Shown in pieces: positions 1 to 5,499 of a stretch of DNA of 6,941 bases (its first letter is position 1; each line of letters begins with the position of its first letter). The position numbers were made by a program, and so were the translations under genes. Origin of the DNA: Proteobacteria bacterium UBA6921 (GTDB lineage Bacteria > Pseudomonadota > Gammaproteobacteria > SG8-11); the NCBI GenBank assembly GCA_002450895.1, contig DKAR01000171.1:823-7763 (forward strand), read 5' to 3'. The notes beneath the pieces were generated by a model. It saw nothing but the letters and a program-made list of their open reading frames with translations, made no database searches and had not been told where the DNA came from.

Positions 1-93
1 GGGCTGCTAGGTTTTCGGCATTCTCGCGCGTAAGTTTACTGCCGCCCGGGTCGGGGTTGGGGCGGACCGCGCGGTGTGCTAACGTTACCCGCC

Positions 94-1011
94 ATGTCCT
101 TCGGCCGCGACGCCATCGAGCAACTGCACACCATCCAGGATTTTATTCGCTGGGGGGCCAGTCGTTTCAACGAAGCCGGCCTCGTTTTTGGCCATGGTAC
201 CGACAATGCCGTCGATGAAGCGGCCGGATTGGTGCTGCATATCCTGCGCCTCGACTACGACGCGGCACAGGGGATGGTCAATGCCCGCCTGACCACGGCG
301 GAAAAACGCGCCATCGTGGGTTTGTTCAACCGCCGGATCAAAGAGCGTGTGCCCGCGGCCTACCTGACCAACGAGGCCTGGTTCGCCGGTTTGCCGTTTT
401 TTGTGGACGAACGCGTGCTCGTGCCGCGCTCGCCGTTTGCGGAGTTGATTCAGCACCGCTTCAGTCCCTGGATCGAGCCGTCACTCGTAAATTGTGTGCT
501 GGACCTTTGCACTGGGAGCGGGTGTATCGCGATCGCCTGCGCCATTGAATTCCGCGAGGCGCATGTCGATGCGGTCGACGTGTCGGCCGATGCGCTCAAG
601 GTCGCCAAGCGGAATGTGGAAGCCCACGGCGTTCAGGATCGCGTGCGGCTGATCCGATCGGATTTGTTCAACAGCGTGCCGCCGGAAAAATACGACGTCA
701 TTGTGAGCAATCCTCCCTATGTCACGACGGCGGAAATGAAGAAACTGCCACCGGAATACAAGCGTGAACCTGCGATCGGACTGCGCGCGGGCCAAGACGG
801 GCTGGAGTTTGCTATTCGAATTTTGAAAGACGCGCCGGATTATCTGGCACCCCACGGCATTTTGATTGTCGAAGTGGGCGACAGCGAGCACGCGCTGGTG
901 GAACGATTCCCCGAAATTGAATTCACCTGGGTGGATTTTGAGCGAGGTGGCGGCGGCGTATTCGCGTTGACCGCCGACCAGCTGAAAACGGCAAGGAAGT
1001 TTTTAAAATGA
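94..1011 (+). CDS. prmB: PrmB, ribosomal protein L3 glutamine N5-methyltransferase
   Basis: This cytoplasmic enzyme transfers a methyl group from SAM to the side-chain amide of a glutamine in ribosomal protein L3. The 305-residue product is close to the 310 residues of E. coli PrmB and aligns with it over its whole length from memory. Visible landmarks are the N-terminal TIQDFIRW and GHGTDN blocks, YLTNEAWF (from residue 90), VPRSPFAELI (ending about 119), the SAM motif LDLCTGSGCIAIA (136-148), the catalytic NPPYV (206-210) and the GLRAGQDGL segment. The RSPFAELI block separates PrmB from PrmC/HemK, which has a PRPETE-like block there. I chose the ATG at 94 because it matches the E. coli N-terminus; an in-frame GTG at 76 would add six residues. 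Neither start has a clear ribosome binding site. The first 93 bases show no other gene. The stop overlaps the next start. Confidence 0.95.
   Translation: MSFGRDAIEQLHTIQDFIRWGASRFNEAGLVFGHGTDNAVDEAAGLVLHILRLDYDAAQGMVNARLTTAEKRAIVGLFNRRIKERVPAAYLTNEAWFAGLPFFVDERVLVPRSPFAELIQHRFSPWIEPSLVNCVLDLCTGSGCIAIACAIEFREAHVDAVDVSADALKVAKRNVEAHGVQDRVRLIRSDLFNSVPPEKYDVIVSNPPYVTTAEMKKLPPEYKREPAIGLRAGQDGLEFAIRILKDAPDYLAPHGILIVEVGDSEHALVERFPEIEFTWVDFERGGGGVFALTADQLKTARKFLK
994..999 (+). promoter_or_regulatory. Ribosome binding site of the 1008 gene, inside the end of prmB
   Basis: AGGAAG lies 8 nt upstream of the ATG at 1008, inside the last codons of prmB. The start codon and the prmB TGA share bases in an ATGA overlap. 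This fixes the start of the downstream gene and suggests translational coupling. Confidence 0.7.
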
Positions 1012-3854
1012 AAAAATGGCTGGGGTTGGCGCTTGCGCTCGTCTGCAGCGCAAGTTGGGCTGGCGTGATCCACGATTCCTCACTGACCTGGTACACGCTG
1101 AGCAGTCCACACTTTCACTTGCACTATCACGACGGGTTGGAGGACTCCGCCCGGCAGGCGATCGCGATCGCTGAGCGCGTGCACGACAAGCTGGTGCCCT
1201 TGCTGAATTGGGAGCCGCGCGAACCGATCGACATGGTCCTGACCGACGAAATCGATCTGGCCAACGGATTTACTACACCGTTTCCAGCAAACCACATTGA
1301 ACTGTGGCTCACACCGTTTGATGACGGTCTGCTGGATTTCAGCGCCTGGCTGGAATCACTGATCACGCACGAATACACGCATCTTCTGCATCTCGACGCC
1401 GTGGCGGGCCCACCCGCGAAATCACGCCAGATTTTTGGGCGCAATCCGTACACGCTGGCTTTTCCGGCCATCTTCCAGCCGACGTGGGTTCTCGAAGGCA
1501 TTGCAACGTACGTTGAAACTGACAAGTCGCGGGGCGTCGGTCGCGTGCAGAGCAGTTACTTCGACATGCTGATGCGCATGGAAGTCGAGAACGGCGTGCG
1601 CTCAATCAACTGGGCGAATCAGCCCACCGCCGTTTGGCCGAGTGGAACGGTGGCCTATCTGTATGGCAGCGAATTCATGGCGTTCGTCGCCGACAAATAC
1701 GGCGAGGACAAACTCTTTGAATGGATCACGCGTTATCGCAATTACCTGATCCCCTGGCGCATCAATCACAACGCGCGACGCGTCTTCAACGGCAAGCCGC
1801 TCGCCGTATTGTGGGATGAATTCAAGAACTGGTTGTCGCTTCGATATCAACCGCAGTTGAATGCGGTGACCAAGGCGGGAATGGTGGAAGGTGACGCCAT
1901 CAGCCAGTCCGGGTACAGCACCAACTGGCCGCGAACATTGCCGGATGGAACGGTGTATTACGTTCGTGAAGACGGACATTCCAGAGCGACCCTGATGCAA
2001 CTCGCGCCCGGCGCGAAAGAAGCCAAGGCGTTGCTGGAAGTTGCCTCCGATGCGCGCATCGACGTGCATCCGCAGCGCGGCATCGTGATCGCGCAATTCG
2101 AGTTCCACAACAATGCGCGATTGCAGTACGACCTGTATCGCTACGATCCGAAAACGGGCGACTACGAGCGGCTGACGAAACACAGCCGATATCGTTTCGC
2201 GACGTGGACGGTGGATGGCGAAAATCTGGTTGCGGCGCGCAACGAAGCTGGAAAGTTTCGCGTCGATCTGCTGAAGGCCGATGGCGAGTTTATCCGCACG
2301 CTGTGGGAAGCCACGCAAGGCGAAATCGTTTCGACGCTGAACGCATCGCCGACGCAGCGCAAAGTGGTCTCCACCCTGTGGACCGAAGCCGAAGGTTGGC
2401 AACTGGCCGAGTTGTCGATCGACGATGGCCGCTGGAATGTGTTGACGCACGATACGGCGACGCCGTTGCATCCAACGTATACGCCGGATGGAAACTCGAT
2501 CGTGTTCAGCGCGGACTACGACGGGATCTACGACGTGCGCCGTTTCGAAACCTGGAACGGAAAAATGACCACGCTGACCCGCGTGCGTGGCGGCGCGTTT
2601 TATCCGATGGTTGCGAACGATGGCACGCTCAACTATCTCGGCTATCGGGCGACCGGATACGACGTATTTCGTGTTCCAGGCAGCGCACAGATTGCCGGCG
2701 GCGTGACACGAACCACCGGCAGTTCGGGACAGAGCTATGGCTGGGGCAAGGAGAAATTCGATGGAGCGCCGACGGCGTACGCACCGGTCAACAACGGATT
2801 CCCGACGTATTGGATGCCGATCCTCGGCTGGGGTCGGGATCTGTTCTTAGTGGGCGCCTCCACCAGCGGTTCCGACGCGTTGCGGCGCCACAACTATGCG
2901 CTCAGCGCCGCGTATGAGTTCGTGCGCAAACAGGGCATCGGTTCGTTCGATTACATCTACGACGGGTTCTATCCGCTGTTCTCGTTCCACGCCTCGCGCG
3001 ACATCAGCATTGAACTCGACAATGACGGTCAAAAGGTGGACGAGTTGCGCGCCTCGTATCTTTATCGTGGCGTGATGACCTTGCCGTGGATCCAGCGTGA
3101 ACACCGCTGGTTTGCGCATTTCGGTGCCGTCGGCGTGCGTGAGAACGACGTCTATCTTCGCAGCGGCGTGACGGGAGATCCGCGCGAAATCGACCGCGTC
3201 GGCGCGGTCGGGCTGACGTTCGACTCGACCGAGTACTACCCGCTGGGAATCAGCCGCAGCACTGGCCGCGTCGTGAACGCGGCGTGGGAAACGAGCAATG
3301 CATTCAACAGTGATTACTCCGGAATCGCCGAGATCATCGACTGGAACGAATACATCGGTTTATTCGGCGACAACGTTCTGAAATTGCGTGCTGCCGTGGG
3401 CAAAGGCAGTGACGGGATTCGCCCCTTCGAATTGGGCGGTGTGACGACCGCCGACGAATTCCTCGCAGAACCGTTTCTTGGCAGCGCTCCGCCGTTCAAT
3501 CGTCGTGAGTTCATCCTGCGCGGCTATCCCGAAGGACTCTCGCAACTCACCGGAACCAACATGCGGCTGTTCTCCGGCGAATGGCGCTTTCCGATCGTGA
3601 GAATCGAACGCGGCTGGATGGGATTTCCGCTCGGCATCGACAAGATCTACGGCAGCGGATTCGTCGATACCGGCGGCGTCTTCACGGATGGCAGCTCGCC
3701 GGACAAGTACTACACCGGTGGCGGTGTCGAAGTGACCTTCGATCTGGTCTTCGGCTACTGGATCGGTATCAATATCACCGTTGGATACGCGCACGGGTAT
3801 GACAAGGATCTGGGTGAGGATCAGGCGTATCTCACGCTGCGAGGTACGTTGTAG
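1008..3854 (+). CDS. Exported HExxH protease-like / beta-propeller / Omp85-type barrel fusion protein
   Basis: I do not recognise a named gene. Residues 1-18 form a type I signal peptide (KK, hydrophobic run, S-W-A before the cut). Residues about 28-285 resemble a gluzincin or peptidase-MA-like domain: HEYTH at 121-125 supplies two zinc-binding histidines and the catalytic Glu, and Glu163 in WVLEGIATYVE is the probable third ligand. Residues about 300-560 carry repeated PD40/TolB-type blades such as PTYTPDGNSIVFSADYDG (489-506). From about 590 to the end the sequence alternates like outer-membrane strands and has two Omp85 hallmarks: ILRGY (836-840) and GFVDTGGVF (884-892). I see no POTRA domains. 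The barrel would sit in the outer membrane with the N-terminal domains probably in the periplasm (inference). The C-terminus, LTLRGTL, ends in Leu rather than the usual Phe or Trp. It is coupled to prmB by an ATGA overlap. The substrate is unknown; the architecture is better supported than any function. Confidence 0.85.
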   Translation: MKKWLGLALALVCSASWAGVIHDSSLTWYTLSSPHFHLHYHDGLEDSARQAIAIAERVHDKLVPLLNWEPREPIDMVLTDEIDLANGFTTPFPANHIELWLTPFDDGLLDFSAWLESLITHEYTHLLHLDAVAGPPAKSRQIFGRNPYTLAFPAIFQPTWVLEGIATYVETDKSRGVGRVQSSYFDMLMRMEVENGVRSINWANQPTAVWPSGTVAYLYGSEFMAFVADKYGEDKLFEWITRYRNYLIPWRINHNARRVFNGKPLAVLWDEFKNWLSLRYQPQLNAVTKAGMVEGDAISQSGYSTNWPRTLPDGTVYYVREDGHSRATLMQLAPGAKEAKALLEVASDARIDVHPQRGIVIAQFEFHNNARLQYDLYRYDPKTGDYERLTKHSRYRFATWTVDGENLVAARNEAGKFRVDLLKADGEFIRTLWEATQGEIVSTLNASPTQRKVVSTLWTEAEGWQLAELSIDDGRWNVLTHDTATPLHPTYTPDGNSIVFSADYDGIYDVRRFETWNGKMTTLTRVRGGAFYPMVANDGTLNYLGYRATGYDVFRVPGSAQIAGGVTRTTGSSGQSYGWGKEKFDGAPTAYAPVNNGFPTYWMPILGWGRDLFLVGASTSGSDALRRHNYALSAAYEFVRKQGIGSFDYIYDGFYPLFSFHASRDISIELDNDGQKVDELRASYLYRGVMTLPWIQREHRWFAHFGAVGVRENDVYLRSGVTGDPREIDRVGAVGLTFDSTEYYPLGISRSTGRVVNAAWETSNAFNSDYSGIAEIIDWNEYIGLFGDNVLKLRAAVGKGSDGIRPFELGGVTTADEFLAEPFLGSAPPFNRREFILRGYPEGLSQLTGTNMRLFSGEWRFPIVRIERGWMGFPLGIDKIYGSGFVDTGGVFTDGSSPDKYYTGGGVEVTFDLVFGYWIGINITVGYAHGYDKDLGEDQAYLTLRGTL

Positions 3855-3862
3855 CGGTTGCA

Positions 3863-4160
3863 TGAGTCGCCTGCGGCGACGGATGAAAGCGTATGAGGCG
3901 CTGGGTTGCAGCGCGCCCAAGTGACTTTCTTTTGCGTCGGCAAAAGAAAGTCACCAAAGAAAAGCCGACCCAGGCTCGACGCCGCGCGCGCAGCGCGCGG
4001 GATCCTGTGCTTCTCGTCCCGGCCGGGCCCGCCAGACGGGCGATCCATCGCCCGCTGTCAGGTTGCGAACATCCATGTTCGCAACCCCTTCGGGGCCGTC
4101 TTCGTCCGGGACTGCGATGCTCGGCGTCTCACACGGGAGTTGAAAGTCAAAGACAACACC
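3863..4160 (+). repeat. Left copy of hairpin-rich repeat
   Basis: The copy begins 8 nt after the stop of the barrel gene. It holds a row of hairpins: 3866-3871/3875-3880 (GTCGCC/GGCGAC); 3921-3935/3940-3954 (15 bp, GTGACTTTCTTTTGC with loop GTCG); 3982-3989/3993-4000 (CCGCGCGC/GCGCGCGG); 4037-4044/4047-4054 (CGGGCGAT/ATCGCCCG); 4061-4072/4075-4086 (12 bp); and 4085-4088/4092-4095 (CCCC/GGGG). The last two share bases and so are alternatives. A copy in the opposite orientation lies at 4255-4542. The inner boundary near 4160 is approximate because homology fades toward the centre. Confidence 0.8.
3898..3971. repeat. 74-bp perfect inverted repeat, left arm
   Basis: Read base by base, this arm is identical to the reverse complement of 4438-4511. 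It contains the 15-bp GTGACTTTC...GAAAGTCAC hairpin with a GTCG loop and is followed inward by sequence that diverges between the two copies. I associate this hairpin with repeats scattered in Xanthomonadales genomes, from memory rather than a search. Confidence 0.95.
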
Positions 4161-4163
4161 ACT

Positions 4164-4246
4164 GTCATTCCCGCGAATGCGGGAATCCAGATCTTTGAAT
4201 GCAGTAACAGGCAAATGATCTGGATTCCCGCATTCGCGGGAATGAC
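4164..4246. repeat. Central REP-like inverted repeat
   Basis: The arms 4164-4193 and 4217-4246 are perfect 30-bp reverse complements around a 23-nt spacer. Each arm contains its own hairpin, ATTCCCGC-GAAT-GCGGGAAT on the left and the equivalent on the right. This ATTCCCGCGAATGCGGGAAT pattern resembles a short palindromic repeat common in proteobacterial intergenic regions; two facing copies make a REPIN-like doublet. It may have been inserted into, or may have seeded, the larger palindrome. Confidence 0.85.
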
Positions 4247-4437
4247 GGCATAGTGGCAAATTGATTTTGAATTTCACCCCCGTCTGCGCGGCCGAGCATC
4301 GCAGACGCGAGCGGATCAGCCCGAAGGGTTGCGCACAGGGATGTGCGCAATCGGCCAGCAGGCGATGGATCGCCTGTCTGGACGGCCCGCTCACGGCGAG
4401 AAGCACAGGGCACCGCACGAAGTGCGGTCGCGCAGTC

Positions 4438-4511
4438 GGGTCGGCTTTTCTTTGGTGACTTTCTTTTGCCGACGCAAAAGAAAGTCACTTGGGCGCGCTG
4501 CAACCCAGCGC
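4438..4511. repeat. 74-bp perfect inverted repeat, right arm
   Basis: This is the exact reverse complement of 3898-3971. The identity stops sharply at both edges: 4437 and 4512 do not match their partners at 3972 and 3897. Confidence 0.95.
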
Positions 4512-4524
4512 ACCCAAACAAGCC

Positions 4525-4539
4525 GTCGCCGAAGGCGAC
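4525..4539 (-). terminator. Possible terminator of the methyltransferase gene
   Basis: On the minus strand a 6-bp GTCGCC/GGCGAC stem with a 3-nt loop lies about 40 nt past the stop and is followed by GGCTTGTTTG, only moderately T-rich. The mirror hairpin at 3866-3880 follows the barrel gene but lacks a T run. Rho-independent termination is therefore weakly supported. Confidence 0.3.
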
Positions 4540-4579
4540 TCAATCAAATAGAGAATTGAAGAAAGAACAACAGAACAGC

Positions 4580-5338
4580 TTAGGCTTTCCGCCCCACATA
4601 CTCGCTAAATACGCCCGAGATGCAGTGTCGGCGCACGTCGACGAATCCGGCGCGCTTCATCGCCTCGATGATCGACGGCGGGGGTACGCAGGATTCGATG
4701 GTGTCCCAGAAGTACTTCATCAACGTTTTTGCGTCTTCGGAGCGGGTGCCCAAAAGAGCAATCGTCGGGACCACCGAGTTCAGGTAGAACTTGACGAACT
4801 TGCGGCCGACGGCAGACTTCGGCGGCGTCAATTCCATGATCAATACAAGGCCACCCGGCTTCAACACGCGGTAGTACTCGGCAAACGTGTCGTTCAGGTC
4901 GTCCACGTGACGCAGGGCGTAGCCCATGCTGAGGAAATCGAACTGTCCGTCGCGGAATGGCAGGTCTTCGGCGGAGCACTGAACCGGCGGGGTCGGAACG
5001 GTTTTACGTGCCACATCCAGCATGTTGTAGCTGCGATCCGCGCTGATGACCGAGCCGGCGGGTCCGACGATTTCACGTTCAGACTGGGAAACCGGGCCGG
5101 TGCCGCTGGCCACGTCCAGGACATTCATCCCCGGCCTTAAGCCGGCGCGCAGCAGGGCCTGTTTGCGATACCAAGTGCCTGAACCGAAGGACATCGCCTT
5201 GATGATCCAGTCGTAATACTTGGCGGTATCGTCGAACAGGGTCGACACGAATTCGCGTCGATGCTGTTGATCTGCGTAGTACTGCGGCAGAACCTGATGG
5301 GGCGGGAGCTGGGACGAATCTTGGTTTGGTGAATTCAT
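4580..5338 (-). CDS. UbiE/COQ5-like SAM-dependent methyltransferase
   Basis: This is a 252-residue class I methyltransferase, nearly the length of E. coli UbiE (251), which C-methylates the quinone ring in ubiquinone and menaquinone synthesis. It shows YYDWIIKAMSFGSGTWYRK (41-59), close to UbiE signature 1 (YD-MN--MSFG-H--W) but without the MN pair and the His. It also has the SAM loop VLDVASGTG (73-81), the acidic residue Asp101, AEDLPF (123-128), MGYALRHVDDL (138-148) and RVLKPGGLVLIMEL (157-170), matching signature 2. The C-terminal third (VPTIALLGTRSEDAK and on) departs from classical UbiE. I therefore favour a UbiE-like paralogue, perhaps acting on an aromatic product of the neighbouring pathway, while true UbiE is not excluded. 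The start at 5338 is an ATG placing 40 residues before the signature; an in-frame TTG at 5374 would add 12. No good ribosome binding site is visible. It is divergent from the chorismatase gene. Confidence 0.88.
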   Translation of the reverse strand: MNSPNQDSSQLPPHQVLPQYYADQQHRREFVSTLFDDTAKYYDWIIKAMSFGSGTWYRKQALLRAGLRPGMNVLDVASGTGPVSQSEREIVGPAGSVISADRSYNMLDVARKTVPTPPVQCSAEDLPFRDGQFDFLSMGYALRHVDDLNDTFAEYYRVLKPGGLVLIMELTPPKSAVGRKFVKFYLNSVVPTIALLGTRSEDAKTLMKYFWDTIESCVPPPSIIEAMKRAGFVDVRRHCISGVFSEYVGRKA

Positions 5339-5499
5339 GTCGCGTAGGGTAGTGGGGCTCGGCGGCAATGGCAACGAAAATTTCTGGACCGCCGTCCCGT
5401 CAAGAATTCGAGGCGCAACCTGGCAGACTGTCTCATTTTTGTTGTTCTTTGGCCGAAACGTATGGAAAATACAACCTCACCAGCTCCCGGACCGGAACC
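5339..5499. promoter_or_regulatory. Divergent intergenic region, probable promoters
   Basis: This stretch separates the starts of the methyltransferase (-) and the chorismatase (+). It is more AT-rich than the flanking genes, and its codons in the chorismatase frame (AGA, TGT, TCT, GGA) are unlike the gene body. On the minus strand TTGACG (5403-5398) is a good -35 box, but the hexamer 17 nt downstream, TTTTCG, is a poor -10. On the plus strand TTGTTG (5439-5444) with TATGGA (5461-5466) is a weak pair at 16-nt spacing. No operator is evident. Confidence 0.3.

Larger units (their letters stand above)
3863..4542. repeat. Large nested palindromic intergenic element
   Basis: Almost all of the 725-bp gap between two convergent genes is one imperfect palindrome. 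From outside in it has 18-bp ends with one mismatch (3863-3880 with 4525-4542), a perfect 74-bp inverted repeat (3898-3971 with 4438-4511), a diverged but clearly homologous interior, and a perfect 30-bp inverted repeat at the centre. All symmetry axes fall within a few bases of 4204. The short reading frames across it begin and end in repeat sequence, occur on both strands and show no family features, so I call it noncoding. I see no flanking target-site duplication and no transposase. Confidence 0.9.
4255..4542 (-). repeat. Right copy of hairpin-rich repeat, inverted
   Basis: This is the reverse-complement partner of the left copy. Its outer end lies 37 nt after the stop of the methyltransferase gene, which reads leftward, so both flanking genes meet the element in the same polarity. 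Its hairpins, in + coordinates, are 4281-4288/4300-4307 (CGTCTGCG/CGCAGACG), 4329-4337/4342-4350 (TTGCGCACA/TGTGCGCAA), 4359-4366/4369-4376 (CAGGCGAT/ATCGCCTG), 4412-4418/4422-4428 (ACCGCAC/GTGCGGT), 4455-4469/4474-4488 (15 bp) and 4525-4530/4534-4539. Several stems keep their pairing relative to the left copy although the sequence has changed. Confidence 0.8.

Noticed and set aside
1..93. End of an upstream gene (stops at 8-10 or 31-33 on the plus strand)
   Set aside because: Too few codons are visible to judge coding; nothing recognisable.
1008..1070. Lipoprotein signal with Cys13 of the barrel protein
   Set aside because: The residue before the Cys is Val, which does not fit a lipobox; a type I cut after S-W-A is better.
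1602..2471. 289-codon frame on the minus strand
   Set aside because: It lies fully inside the barrel-fusion gene and is rich in R, Q and H, typical of the antisense of a GC-rich gene.
4164..4246. CRISPR array
   Set aside because: There are only two copies of the repeat, they face each other rather than running in tandem, and there is no series of spacers.
3863..4542. Insertion sequence with transposase
   Set aside because: Despite terminal inverted repeats there is no transposase-like frame and no flanking target duplication, so only a MITE-like origin remains possible.
3893..4559. Several open frames of 65-155 codons on both strands in the intergenic region (for example 3893-4198, 3906-4253, 3951-4418, 4165-4521)
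   Set aside because: All lie within the palindromic repeat; the two inverted copies give the same peptides on opposite strands (FFCVGKRKSPKKSR appears both ways), and they have no family features.
4343..5140. 265-codon frame on the plus strand
   Set aside because: It runs from the repeat into the antisense of the well-supported methyltransferase gene; the translation has no recognisable domain.
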